Shown: positions 10,650 through 21,965 of the stretch, piece after piece
How positions within the stretch are numbered: position 1 is the stretch's first letter
How the letters are laid out: each line of letters opens with the position of its first letter
DNA from: Gerris lacustris
Taxonomy: Eukaryota > Arthropoda > Insecta > Hemiptera > Gerridae
Length of the DNA: 64,000 nucleotides
Reading direction: 5' to 3'
NCBI GenBank assembly: GCA_951217055.1
Contig: OX578286.1
Span: forward strand, 31,130,720-31,194,719
Notes under the pieces: model-generated
Told to the model about the DNA's origin: nothing
Database searches by the model: none
The model's input: the letters and a program-made list of their open reading frames with translations, nothing else
Program-made: the position numbers and the translations under genes

Positions 10650-11345
10650 GCGTTTCATTTTATCACTTGGCCCTACATGATAATAGAAAATCTAGCCACT
10701 GATTGCTAGCATAAGTCCTTTGTGGAGCACGGGGTAAAGGCTAGTTAATAATAAAACTATTTAAAATAACACACTTATCTAATTGGATAAATAACACTCT
10801 ATATTAATCCAGTTGGTTCTCGAAGCTTGTAATAAACAAAATCCTTCACCGATAAATAGAAGGTTAACTAGTTTTAATTCATATTATATAATTAGAGATT
10901 CTTTTTTTTAATAGTTGTTCGTAAAGCAATTCAAATTTTAAATAAAACAACAAGCTAAAAACTACGACATTGTAAATAATATAAATCCCACTGAAATCCT
11001 CTGATAAAACACTCAATTAACAAGTCCGCTAATAACACTTTATCAGAAAAAAATACTATAATTTTTATTTTTATTAGTGAAAATTAAAAAACAAACAGTT
11101 TTATTAAATAACCGTTTAAGTAAAAAAATATATTAATTTTGTATACTCTCCTCCATGCAATATATTACAGGGTACCTGTATATTATTACAGGCTTACCTG
11201 TATATAATAACAGATAAGCTCCTCTACAAACCATGAGACAAAAAGAACAATTATCTATTTTATTATCTTTGTCTAAAGATGTATTTAAAAGTAGAAACAT
11301 CAATAATTTTCTTTTTTTCTATCTCTAATTGTATATTATGGAGTG
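10650..11345. other. AT-rich non-coding stretch
   Basis: No gene, RNA or structured repeat is apparent. Short 'cctgtatattattacagg'-type palindromes near 11170-11215 are the only feature. Confidence 0.5.
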
Positions 11346-11346
11346 A

Positions 11347-11775
11347 AAATTGCTAAAACAAAAGGAATTTTATTTCTTTTATGTCTTTTTATAAGTATTA
11401 TTTTGGTATTAACGGTGTATCTGTAATATAATATATACGAGCTGTTAAGTTTTATACTAAAAAAGTAAAATTAAGTAAATTGATTTATATATCTATTTAG
11501 ATAGGTAAGTTATTATATCTATTTGAAGACCAAAAAATCAAAACATTTTTTAAAAAAATAAAATTGCTAAAACAAAAGGAATTGTATTTCTTTTATGTCT
11601 TTTTATAAATATTATTTTGGTATTAACGGTATATCTGTACTATAATATACGAGCAGTTAAGTTTTATACTTTAAAGTTTTATACTAAAAAAGTAAAATTA
11701 AGTAAATTGATTTATATATCTATTTAGATAGGTAAGTTATTATATCTATTTGAAGACCAACAAATCAAAACATTT
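11347..11775. repeat. 214-bp tandem duplication
   Basis: The block beginning AAATTGCTAAAACAAAAGGA at 11347 recurs at 11561 with few differences. Both copies run through GGTATTAACGG, TTTAGATAGGTAAG and ATTTGAAGACCAA. A third, inverted fragment is at about 20518-20600. The sequence is non-coding. Confidence 0.75.
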
Positions 11776-11854
11776 TTTTTTTTAAATTTATTTTCGATGC
11801 CCCAAGAGTCGATGAGCAAAAAAATCGGTCCGAAACAACTCAAACTTTTATATA

Positions 11855-12597
11855 CGAATTTATAATTACTTAGCCCAGTGTTTCCATTTATTAGTTTTCA
11901 AATGTACATTTAAATATTAATGAACATTTCATCAAAATTTATTATAAAAATAACTTTTTGCGGGGAATCGAACCCGGGCTCTCTCCGTCCGCGTTTTAAG
12001 CTTTTTTCTCAGGAACTAGATTTTTCCCGGAAAAACGGCTTATATCGTTGGATTCGTATTCAAAATTGACTACATTTTAGACTTTTTTAATAAAAATCGT
12101 CGGAACCGTTTTCGAGAAATAATTTTTTTCATGTTTTTTCAGAGTTTTTGGGGGGTAGCGCCCTCAAATTTAGTGCTAAAATTAATTTCTCGATTTCGCC
12201 TCGGGGTATGATTTTTCGGAACATGTATGCCAAATTTCGTCAAAATCGGCACAGTAGTTTAGGCTCCAGGCGTCTGCACGTAGACGATAGACGAAAGACG
12301 ACAGACAGATGACAGACAGACGACAAACAGACGACAGACAGACGACAGACAGACGACAGACAGACGACAGACAGACGACAGACAGACGACAGACAGACGA
12401 CAGACAGACGACAGACAGACGACAGACAAACGACAGACAGACGACAGACAGACAACAGTTAGACGACAGACAGACATTTTTTAAAAACCACTTTTTTGGA
12501 CTCAGGGGACCTCAAAACGTGTAAATCCATCAAATCCTCAAAATCGAATTTTCGCGCCATCACAATACTTTCTCTTTATATGAGAAAGTAAATAGGA
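11855..12597 (-). repeat. Rep-A, near full length, with an internal 11-bp minisatellite
   Basis: In reverse this copy matches 9242-9830 block by block. It has the ACTTTCTC hairpin at 12560-12590, GTTTAGGCTCC reversed at about 12255, and a clean tRNA-type B box (GGTTCGATTCC, minus strand, about 11965) within CGCGGACGGAGAGAGCCC. The 'cactgggctaagtaatta' tail ends it. A short GTCTGTCTGT stretch in other copies has expanded here to about 180 bp (12297-12476). Confidence 0.7.
12297..12476. repeat. 11-bp minisatellite (CAGACAGACGA)n
   Basis: About 15 near-perfect tandem copies of CAGACAGACGA. Because 11 is not a multiple of 3 and the unit lacks stops, it stays open in several frames and gives spurious DRQTTDRRQT-type proteins. 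It sits inside the Rep-A copy. Confidence 0.9.
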
Positions 12598-12996
12598 GCT
12601 AATGTCGCCGTCTATCTTTTCATTTTTCTTTGGCTCTTAGGAAATGTCGCTATTTTCAGTTCTTTTAACTGTCTTTTAGGTTGTTTATTTTTCTTTCTTT
12701 GGTTTTTTGTTGTAGTTAAACCGAAAAATACTAGAATTTATAAGAAAATGAAGATATAATATCGTTGTCTTTCTTACTGTTTATACCTTTAATCTAAAAT
12801 CCTTAAATTTCTTTAGTTTTACTGGCATTGTAAAAACCGGATATTACAAAAAAGAATCATCTTAGAGAACCGGTGACTCGTTCGATAAAATGAACGACTT
12901 TGCCCAACTCTTTTAATGACAAAGAAAATACAACACTGTTAAGACATTATATAAGTAAGAATTAACTAGGTATGAGTATAATGATGATGTACTTAC
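12598..12996 (-). other. presumed intron 3' of the ABCG exon
   Basis: Directly after the exon on the minus strand comes GTAAGTAC, a strong splice donor. No following ABCG exon (for example the LSGGQ signature exon) was found between here and position 1, so the intron is either very long or the gene model ends outside the window. Confidence 0.5.
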
Positions 12997-13189
12997 ACGA
13001 GCCAACTTCTGTTTGTGTGTGTAATGAGTAGGTAGCTTAAGACTTGCTGCTATGAACATCTGTTCCTGTAGAGTGAGCAGTGGCTGTAACAGATCTTCCT
13101 GCATGATGTAACATGATAGATTTCTTAATCTCTTATCACCTTCTTCCTTACCGTTGATAAAAAGTCCGCCAAATTCCACACCACTCTTT
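12997..13189 (-). CDS. internal exon of an ABCG-family (White/ABCG1/4-like) half transporter
   Basis: A 193-base exon on the minus strand. TTTTTAG precedes it (acceptor) and GTAAGT follows it (donor). It begins with the third base of a codon and ends on a codon boundary, encoding 64 residues. The peptide contains KSGVEFGGLFINGK, LSCYIMQEDLLQPLLT and AASLKLPTHY. This matches the part of the ABC ATPase between Walker A and the signature motif in ABCG proteins. The Q-loop glutamine lies in the SCYIMQ(D/E)D motif. The family makes membrane half transporters, often for lipids, sterols or pigment precursors. Walker A, LSGGQ and Walker B exons and the membrane domain are not in view. Absence of stops and intact splice sites argue for a live gene; an isolated pseudo-exon cannot be excluded. 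Confidence 0.85.
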
Positions 13190-13725
13190 CTAAAAACACA
13201 AGACGAATGAGATCGTTAGTTTACATGTTAATGTTATAAAATAAACAAACATTTTACCTTAACTATTAACTTATCAAAGCTTTTATATTGATGGATATTA
13301 CGTATTGAAGAATGAGATAATACTTTTGTTTATTTTCTACTAAAGGCGTTATTGCATTGAGGGAATCAATTGCAATACTTAATTAGTAGATTGATTAATT
13401 AAAATTCATGTTCAGTCTCTTATATACTGGGTGTCCCTGAACTATACGATCAGACTTCGGGATCTTGATAAGGGATTTGACGCTAAAAAATAAAGTTCCT
13501 TTAAATCCGGGCTGGCGGGAATCCGAAGCTTTTGGGTGAACAGCTTCGTTTTCGATGTATTATATAACCAAATAAAATAGTTATACTCGTGAATTCTTAC
13601 GTAAAAAGGATTTCGTTGATATTGAAAACATGATATTAAATTAAGGGCGCTAATAGCTTATTCTTGGCTAATGCACCATATTTAAAAAACAATAATAACG
13701 AATAATAGGAATAAGAGGTAATGCA
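13190..13725 (-). other. presumed intron 5' of the ABCG exon
   Basis: No coding sequence. It lies upstream of the splice acceptor at 13190-13196 on the minus strand. The Walker A exon was looked for at higher coordinates and not recognised. Confidence 0.5.
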
Positions 13726-13729
13726 ATGC

Positions 13730-14560
13730 TAGACTCTCGGTCAAAAGGGGAAACTTATAGGAATAAGTGGTAATGAAAAGGTAAACATTCTGTCAAAAGG
13801 TGAAGCTTATAGGAATAAGTGGCAGTGGCAATGAAAAGGTAAACATTCTGTCAAAAGGTGAGGCTTATAGGAATAAGTGGTAATGAAAAGGTAAACATTC
13901 TGTCAAAAGGTGAAGCTTATAGGAATAAGTGGCAGTGGCAATGAAAAGGTAAACATTCTGTCAAAAGGTGAGGCTTATAGGAATAAGTGGTAATGAAAAG
14001 GTAAACATTCTGTCAAAGGGTGAAGCTTAAAAGAATAAGTGGCAGTGGCAATGAAAAGGTAAACATTCTGTCAAAAGGTGAGGCTTATAGGAATAAGTGG
14101 TAATGAAAAGGTAAACATTCTGTCAAAAGGTGAAGCTTATAGGAATAAGTGGCAGTGGCAATGAAAAGGTAAACATTCTGTCAAAAGGTGAGGCTTATAG
14201 GAATAAGTGGTAATGAAAAGGTAAACATTCTGTCAAAAGGTGAAGCTTATAGGAATAAGTGGCAGTGGCAATGAAAAGGTAAACATTCTGTCAAAAGGTG
14301 AGGCTTATAGGAATAAGTGGTAATGAAAAGGTAAACATTCTGTCAAAGGGTGAAGCTTAAAAGAATAAGTGGCAGTGGCAATGAAAAGGTAAACATTCTG
14401 TCAAAAGGTGAGGCTTATAGGAATAAGTGGTAATGAAAAGGTAAACATTCTGTCAAAGGGTGAAGCTTAAAAGAATAAGTGACAATGAAAAGGCAGACAG
14501 TATGACTTTGGCAAAAGGTGAAGCTTATAGGCTATAGGAATAAGAGGTAATGAAAAGGCA
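13730..14560. repeat. minisatellite of alternating 58- and 52-bp units
   Basis: Core GTAAACATTCTGTCAAAAGG starts at 13781, 13839, 13891, 13949, 14001 and onward. The spacing alternates 58 and 52 because one subunit carries an extra GCAGTG. The higher-order period is therefore 110 bp, repeated about seven times. A variant with 'aaagggtgaagcttaaaag' recurs at 14020, 14340 and 14460, suggesting amplification of larger blocks. Both edges are degenerate. Confidence 0.9.
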
Positions 14561-14569
14561 AAAACTATG

Positions 14570-14765
14570 CCAAGAGATATGGCAGAAACTATGTCTGTAC
14601 TGTACATACACCGAAGCGAGTGTGATGTGATGATAGTAATAAGCCATATTAATCAGAGCATCGCGGCGAGGGATCGAACCTACGACCTCGTGCTGCCCTT
14701 GATTTATTGATGGCCGAGATGACATGTCAAGTAATTAAATCCACACGGCCACGCTGGCTATACGA
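14570..14765 (-). mobile_element. tRNA-derived SINE
   Basis: On the minus strand an A-box-like GTGGCCGTGTGGATT (about 14745-14731) is followed about 70 bases on by a perfect RNA polymerase III B box, GGTTCGATCCC (about 14681-14671). The remaining T-arm-like sequence is CGTAGGTTCGATCCCTCG. The SINE-specific body then runs through CTTCGGTGTATGTACAGTAC. It is not a functional tRNA, since anticodon and acceptor stems do not form. Confidence 0.6.
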
Positions 14766-14889
14766 TATAAATACTCACACATGATTAGAAGAGTAGATTC
14801 AAATCAGTGTCAAATATGCCACATAAGCTTGGAGAAGTGGATTACATAATTATAAAAAATAAAAAATATCATAAGACAATAGAAATTCA

Positions 14890-15360
14890 CTTCACAATCT
14901 GCGATTGATTCGAAATGTAAACATTTGATCTCTGTTTAGATGCGTAGAAAGTGATTCTTTTCGTAGTTGTATTTATTGCACATGCGCGTTTCATAATTCT
15001 TCTTTATTTCCGCACTGGTGCGGAAATAAAGAAGAATTCTTCACCTTATCGCACGATAAGCGTGTTTGTTTACTTTTAACAAAACTAATTAGCTGTTTGT
15101 TTAATTAAAGTATTAAAGTAACTGTTTTTATCAAGTTTTTAGTGAAAAACAATGAGTGTTAATGATTTTGAAATATTTTATTTTCTGTAGGTATTTATTA
15201 TTAAAGTCCAACAATCGTAGATAAAGTACGGTACGCAACTCGAGGGAAAACGGCATTTTGCTTTGCTCGTGTAGTTTTACTACCCTCGCTATCGCTCGGG
15301 TGCAAACTCCACACTCGACAAAACACACACTCTCGTGAGTGACGCGTAATGTACTATTTC
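14890..15360 (+). mobile_element. Rep-E, internally deleted copy
   Basis: It shares TAGATGCGTAGAAAGTG, the GCATGCGCGTTTCATAATTC block, the hairpin (AATTCTTCTTTATTTCCGCA and complement, about 14995-15040), and the 'aaaaacaatgagt' start region. It also shares the ACAATCGTAGATAAAGTACG and TGCAAACTCCACACTCG blocks. The relic ORF is cut to a few codons by a deletion. Confidence 0.6.
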
Positions 15361-15608
15361 CTACAGTTGCTCAACAATATGCTTGTTCTTGCACACAAAA
15401 TAGTAGATTCCAGCATTTACTTTCCCGCACCCTATCAGTGTTCCAACTTAAGAACATAAATAATATGTCGTCTCTACTAGCAAGGTAACACTGTATAAGC
15501 TTAAAGAAAAGTTGGCCACACTGGCTATAAACAGAAAAGATGCGGGGTAGTTGTTATGGTTTTCAAGTGTTAGTAGTTGTTGATTGTACTTTTAAACTTT
15601 ATTTACAG

Positions 15609-15811
15609 ATTAAAAACTAACTTCAGGAAAAACATTAATGTACAATTCAAGCTTAAAGTGTTTTGCTGCACAGAGAAACCATTCCTCACCTGCGTCTCGT
15701 GCATAAACATTTCTCTCGAGTGCAGCAAAGTGTCACTTTGCTGCACTATTTGCACTAATTACTATTTCAATGACATTCCTAAGAGCATCCCGAACCTTGA
15801 TTTTAATCAAG
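15609..15811 (+). other. possible cysteine-rich exon, unrecognised
   Basis: TTTATTTACAG (acceptor-like) ends at 15608 and AATCAAG|GTAATA (donor-like) follows 15811. The open frame between them has a dense cysteine cluster: FCCTEKPFLTCVSC, then LECSKVSLCCTIC. Spacing of the CxxC pairs suggests a possible metal-binding knuckle, but I match it to no family. It could be part of a transposon protein. Signals are weak and no partner exons are seen. Confidence 0.25.
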
Positions 15812-15839
15812 GTAATATAACTGTATCATTATAAACTAC

Positions 15840-16670
15840 TTAACAAAGTAAATATTGCTCATCATTAAAAAAACATTAAATTAATTACTCATTAGTCATT
15901 AGTCATGGTTGAATAATATTAGGGAATGAACATCGCTGCGTCGTTATACCGGATAAACTATGCGCTTTGTACCAATGAAGATATTATAAACAGCTGTTTG
16001 GATAAAAAAGAACAAGAATCAGCTGTTTATATGCAAAGAAATTTCTGTTTATCTAATTATCTATATCAGTGAGGTTATGGTTAATAAGTTCGAAATAAAC
16101 AATTTTAAATTAAAAAAACAAATGTATAAATATTGTATTATAATCTAAAGAGGTATAATATATTATTTATTTGTTTTTTTTACAGTAATATATATTTAAT
16201 TTGGTGGTCACATTGAGGAAATATGAAAATGACCGATTTCCCGTCCTGATATAACCTAATTCGGTACTTAAACTAAAACACTAAAAGAAAATCAGTGAGA
16301 AGTTTAATAAATTTGGATAATTAATCAAGAAACGCCTTAAATATAGATAATTTCTTTGAAAATGTTTATTGACAAATCTTGTTTTAGAATTAAGGAAATT
16401 GGCATTTTAGGAAAAAAAACATCATTTTCCACTTGAAATCAGGAAGTAACAAACCTAATCTATGAACAGTTTAAAAATTAATCTATCTAAAAAAAGAAAG
16501 AAATAAAGTTATTAATGTGTGTACATCAAAAATCTTTTAAAGATACACCTGCAATTAGCTGTTACAGCACGCTTGACCTTAAACTTTAAGTACTCATAAT
16601 TAAGTCATACTTACTAATATTAGTTCTTAATTGACTAATAATTAGAAACTTCACTATAATTTAGTAGCCG
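15840..16670. other. AT-rich non-coding stretch
   Basis: Nothing recognisable except two CAGCTGTTT motifs (about 15990-16030) with identical flanks, which form a weak local repeat. Confidence 0.5.
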
Positions 16671-16682
16671 CATAACTAAGTC

Positions 16683-16917
16683 AGTACTTCTTTAGGTTGT
16701 TACTCCCCTATGTTGTTTTAGAATAAAAATTACTTTGACTAAATAACTATGAAGAAAAAGGTATATTTAGTTCAATGAACTTTGAGACAAAGGAATATCC
16801 CACTTCAGATTTAATAAGGGGAGTAACAGTCTAAAGAAGAACATTCCGTACACCTTCTTTAGATTGTTACTCACCTCTGTTTCTTTTATAAGGGGAGTAA
16901 CAATCTAAAGAAGTGCC
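16683..16917 (+). mobile_element. Rep-D MITE with 8-bp TSD
   Basis: Inverted ends AGTACTTCTTTAGGTTGTTA and TAACAATCTAAAGAAGTGCC are flanked by ACTAAGTC (16675-16682) and AATAAGTC (16918-16925), which match at 7 of 8 positions. A second inverted TIR-like pair lies inside. The element is non-coding and too short to be autonomous. An 8-bp TSD fits hAT, P or Merlin; the GG start argues against a standard hAT end. Confidence 0.8.
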
Positions 16918-17089
16918 AATAAGTCAATCTTTATGAATAAATTCTACTATGAGATATGAGATGAAACCATTAGTTTGAATATCGCTAACAGGCCCTTTTT
17001 TTCAGCGTTACTAGGAAGTGTTACTCTGCGCTCTTAACATTTTGATAAATTGATACTTCAATTCATAACAGACAGACAAAAAATTGATC

Positions 17090-17420
17090 AACAAACAGAC
17101 AGAAAGGAAACCAATTTAGAAAATGTAAAGAGCGCAGACGGTTGAAATTAATCTGAGGCTATCTGCGGGCTATTTTCGACAAACCATCCAAATTTCATAA
17201 TAATCAGTTGAGTACTTTTGAAGATATAGGTCTAAATAAATGTATGTTTGTGCGCATGTGGAGGATAGAATAATGGGCGCAGAAGGTTGAAACTTATATG
17301 CGATCAACAATGGACTAAGTATAACCTATCATCCCAATTTCATTAAAATCGGAAGAGTTGTTTTTTAGATATCTTGGTTCACAAAAATACGTTTTATCTC
17401 TATCCAACTACAATATCTCG
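17090..17420 (+). repeat. Rep-B core fragment
   Basis: Blocks 'agagcgcagacggttgaaa', 'ctatctgcgggctattttcg', 'gtacttttgaagatatagg' and 'atgtatgtttgtgcgcatgt' occur in the same order at 49900-50280 and, reversed, at 51450-51640. Both ends of the family are missing here. Confidence 0.65.
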
Positions 17421-18525
17421 AAAACGGTATGTCCCATTTCAAACATGCATAGGACCTTTTTTGTGCAGAATTATGTGAGGAATAATTTTGGTAATAACAC
17501 TTCTCTTCAAATAATAAACCGTTTTGCGTAAAAAGTGAAAAATAAGTAAATTTTGGACTTTAAGCAAGGGGAGGAGGGGACGCGCCCCTCAAGAGGGGGG
17601 GAACTTTACTGTTTCTTAATACTATACACCCCTTACAAGTTTTTTCACAAAGTTTCAAAACTTTATAAATTATTTCCTCCATTTGCTGTTTTTTTACTAA
17701 TTTGCCTGGACTATATTCCAATGTGGACGTTTAAGAGCCAAAAACAATGAGAAGTATTCCAACACTGAACTAAGTATAGATATCAACATATCCTCTGATC
17801 CATGAACACTAATATATACTCTTTTATATTAAAACAGCTGTTTGCTAATCAGCTGACATGCTTGTTAACTTCTATTTAAGACAACAATTTGCTTGCACCG
17901 TGTAATTATTCATAATTACCTGCTATTGCATCTTGTAAAATGATTTTAGTTTCTTATAATAACGTGTAATGCATTAATAACAACAAATTATTTAAAACAA
18001 ATGCGTATATTATGTAAACAAAAAATAAATGTTAGAACTAAATTACCGTTTTAATTACGTTCTTTTTATATGATTAATAATGTTGTAATCTACTAGATAA
18101 TGTTTGGTTTTAATTGTGATAACGTGGTTGATAGAATATATTATATAGTTCGTAAATATTATTATTAATAATGTAACGAGAAATCTTTTTGATAAAGTTA
18201 AATTTTAAACGTGATTACAATAGTCTTTTACAATGCTATCAATTTTAAAACCATCAACAATTTTAGACAGTTAGTATTGTATTTTAATAATATATTCGGC
18301 TTTGTTTACAACCCAAACGAATCACTGAGCAAGTGCACAAGGGAAGAAGGGTGGGGGAAAACACTCAATGACGTCTCCACGACTTCACGAGTGTATTTGT
18401 AGCTATAATAGCCCAAACGTGCGGAAAAAACGCATGAACCCATTTTTACGTTTTTTTGGAACGAAGTTCTTTAGTTGTTCTGGAGCCCGGGAGTGAATCC
18501 GAAAAAAACGACCAAAATCACCGTC
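17421..18525. other. AT-rich non-coding stretch
   Basis: No gene. A GC-rich patch near 17575-17605 (GGACGCGCCCCTC, GGGGGG) looks like part of an unclassified repeat; open frames here have no protein-like features. Confidence 0.45.
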
Positions 18526-18529
18526 ACAA

Positions 18530-18740
18530 AATAACCGTCACAAAATTATCGTCACGCAAAATCCGTCACGAAATCTACAGATGACGATAACTTGACTAAA
18601 AGATCACCGAGTTAGATGAAATTTGGTACACATGTTCATTTTACCAATGCCCAGGCTGAGTTCGTCGGAAAACGTTATCCGCCCATGCACTTCAAAAAGA
18701 CGGGAAAAAATGTTATTAAGGAAGCCTATTACTTGACTTG
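18530..18740 (+). repeat. Rep-C fragment with a CCGTCACAAAAT tandem
   Basis: A tandem of CCGTCACAAAAT-type 15-bp units (18520-18575) precedes the Rep-C blocks GTTCATTTTACCAATGCCC and GAGTTCGTCGG. The same 'gtgacggcgattt' sequence flanks Rep-C at about 44230, in reverse. Confidence 0.55.
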
Positions 18741-20660
18741 TGTGATTATTTTTGTTATATATGTCAAAAATGTCACTTTGTTTTGTAAATAAATAAAATA
18801 TAATCATGTAAAATTTCACCCTGATACAAGCAGAAGCTGTAGAGTAGGGAAGAGATATATTTTATAATATTTTAAATTAATTGGCCGGGTAGGTAGAAAA
18901 CAGTCCTATTTCAATCCAAACTCCTTTAACAAACATACTCTTTCACTATAAACTCATCATGATTAATTTTTTTCTTATATTTAATATCTATATATATTTA
19001 TAGTAAGACGCTTGCTTTAATGATACAAAAAAAAAAATTTTCTTTTAATTTTGCCTTAACTCTGCCAGGTATAATCAGTTCGTTACTTTTAATTTTGTCT
19101 CTTTTCTAACTCCGCCATGTATAAGTAGTTAGCAATGTATACGTACTTAGCAGTGTGATTTTATAATTTACATTTAATGAAAATTGTAAGGAACTTCGTT
19201 CCTACGGACTACGGGATGTCCCGCGACACCACACGTATTTTTTTTTAAACTATTGAATTTATCAAGATGCAAAAACAATTGTAATCATCAACCGTATGCA
19301 TGCAAATCGGACAATTATAAATAGGTGGACCAAATAATCCATATTTACCCATCCTGTAAATAATTCTGCAGATCCTCTACATCAACTAATAGACGAGGAA
19401 AGGAGTAGGCGAGTGAAATAAGGATTTAAAGTTATGATAATAAATTCTAAACAAGAAAAAACCAATTAATATCCAATTATCTTTCATTACAGTTTCATAT
19501 TCACTGAAGAATTATATTAACAATTATGATCTTTCACAGAAGATTTTGAGAATTCAGTAGTTTGAAAATTACAGGAAGAAAACTTAATAAATATTTAAAT
19601 ACAATAAATAAATAGATATAATAAATATTAATAAATATATTAATTAAACTCTAGCGATGTAAATGTACGCAATAAAACAATTAGCGATATTTTCTTTATG
19701 TAGAGAAATCGAAAATGTATTTTTATTCATTCAAATCATCCACTAATAATACAAAGCGAATGCAACAGCTAAAGTTCTTACTGCAGCATTTTCAAGTTAA
19801 TTTTAATTTTATATTCTTTTTCGAACTTCTATATTTTTTTTATGGGAAAAAATATGTTTATGAACACATTTAAAGTACGTAAATATAAACCGAGGTTAAA
19901 CTTAACAAATAGAATAATATATAGCTTTAGTTTAGTTATTATTTTAATAAAAAATATATATTATATACATTTGTAACCAATGAGTGTCTAAATTTTAAAC
20001 CAAAATAAGTTATTTATTTGATAGGTGGCATTATAAGGATAAATACAATTTAAATTTATTTAATTGTCAAATGTATCCTAATATTAAAAAGGAATTGCGA
20101 ATTGAACAAATTTATTTTTTTAACAAGGAAGGTAGATTCTAATAAAGTTTAATTAGAAGCACAATGATTTATGGGATTTGATTTTTTTCGTTTTCTTAAA
20201 TATTTTTGTTTGCGATTTTATGTATTATGTATTCTTTATACAAGCTTGTTCTATGCTTTAAAAATGTTAAATAATTATTACATAAATTGTTTTTTTTAGA
20301 TGTCAAGGATGCGGTCATGGTCAACATTCTTCTTTTTATAAAAAATCAAAAAATAAATAATGAAAATATATAAATAAATAGATAATGAAAAAAAAATATA
20401 TAGGTATATTATAGATATTTATATAATCGAGTACTGTCCCGACGGTGACTACTTACTTCGAAATGATTTATTATTGCTAAGCTAAGTCAATCACATTTAT
20501 TCCAATTAAAATAAATGCTTGTTTTGATTTGTTGGTCTTCAAATATATGTAATAACTTATCTAAATAGAGATCTAAATTAATATTACTTTTTTTCTAAAT
20601 ATAAAATTAAACCCGTTGCCAAGGGCTTAACGGCTCGTAAGCCCGAAAACGTGCCGACGT
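18741..20660. other. AT-rich non-coding stretch
   Basis: No gene recognised over almost 2 kb. A small Rep-C-like GGAACTTCGTTCC palindrome lies near 19190, and an inverted fragment of the 214-bp repeat is at 20518-20600 (GTTGGTCTTCAAATATATG). Confidence 0.5.
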
Positions 20661-20675
20661 GTGACGTTTTTTGTG

Positions 20676-20680
<5 letters not shown>

Positions 20681-20757
<77 letters not shown>
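20681..20757. repeat. (TA)n microsatellite
   Basis: Uninterrupted TA repeat of about 77 bp. Confidence 0.97.
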
Positions 20758-20759
<2 letters not shown>

Positions 20760-21044
20760 CATATATTTATATCCAATCACCCTATAAATACTTACTTTCT
20801 CTGCCTAGGAAATTTACTATGAACAGCCTAAATACAGTTAAGTAATGTTTAATTTTGCTGCCGCGAGTAGATAAAAATAGTTTTTTTGCATAAAAAAAAA
20901 ATCTGATTGGCATAATACCTACGAATTTATATCTGGAATTTAAATGGGCGCCTTCAAAAAATAAATTACATAAAATAAATGAAAGGACATACGGACCAAG
21001 ATGTAACGTCTAGAAACACCTAATGCATGAGGAAGAGGAACTAA

Positions 21045-21283
<239 letters not shown>

Positions 21284-21639
21284 TAATGTAAGTACAAGCT
21301 AAATTGGAATTGTAAAGGTCAAACCACGTTGATGGAGTTAAAGACAAACTAGGATTAATTTATTTGTATTTATTGTATCAATGTATCCTTAGATCCGGTA
21401 TTTTATCTCTATAATACTTAGTATTTCATTTTAAAATTTCTTTCAAGGACATTATACAAGATAGATATTTGAAATACTATTAATTAAAAGCTAATAAATA
21501 AATAAATCATTTATAAGCTAACTGCTGGAACGAGCTCACCTTTTATAATCTTTTTATGTCAGTGTGTGACTATTTATTTATAAATCATTTTCAAGTAAAA
21601 CATTAGCAATTCTGTTGTATGTTATGTCTCACTTTTATA

Positions 21640-21738
21640 GTGATTTATTATATCACAGATGATAGAAGTGTCTATGTCGCACAGTAAATATTACATCTTA
21701 TCTTATGTAAACGTTTAACTCGTTTTGATAAAGTTAAA
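21640..21738 (+). repeat. outlying unit of the 83-bp array
   Basis: TTATATCACAG, GAAGTGTCTATGTCG, ACAGTAAATAT and ACTCGTTTTGATAAAGTT match the unit of the array at 22985-24605. This copy is separated from the array by about 1.2 kb holding a GGCGAAGCC repeat and a Rep-E insertion. Confidence 0.7.
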
Positions 21739-21779
21739 AAAAAACAAAAAAACAAAAAAACAATAGTTATTTATGCACC

Positions 21780-21965
21780 TAGGGAGTAAAGTAAGCCATT
21801 ATTCCCTGAGCGAAAAAAGTTGGTTCTTGAGGCGAAGCCGAAGGAACCATGGTCCCTAAATACCGAGGCGAAGCCGAGGGAGTTAGACTCTTTAATTCCC
21901 GAGGCGCAGCCGAGGGAATAACTCTAATTAGCTCCCGAGGCGCAGCCGAGGGAGATAATTATTGC
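21780..21965. repeat. quasi-palindromic GAGGCGAAGCCGAGG repeats
   Basis: Four copies of a GAGGCG(A/C)AGCCGA(G/A)GG motif (about 21829, 21863, 21900, 21937), each flanked by GGAA/TTCC-type arms such as AATTCCCGAGG and CCGAGGGAAT. Each forms a small hairpin. The type GAGCGAAGCGAG at 40660 and 42540 is similar in design. Confidence 0.65.

Noticed and set aside
12240..12524. Three long open frames (CRLSVVCLSS and DRQTTDRRQT types)
   Set aside because: All are frames through an 11-bp minisatellite without stop codons; the sequence is part of Rep-A.
13730..14560. CRISPR array
   Set aside because: Units are contiguous and nearly identical with no unique spacers; the context is eukaryotic. The same applies to the 41-, 50-, 83- and 85-bp arrays.
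17553..17750. 65-codon frame starting in a GC-rich patch
   Set aside because: No recognisable domain, low-complexity end, and no splice or start context.
20651..20845. Open frame of YIYIYI type
   Set aside because: It is a translated (TA)n microsatellite, as are the similar frames at 20940-21347, 34204-34407 and 48395-48920.
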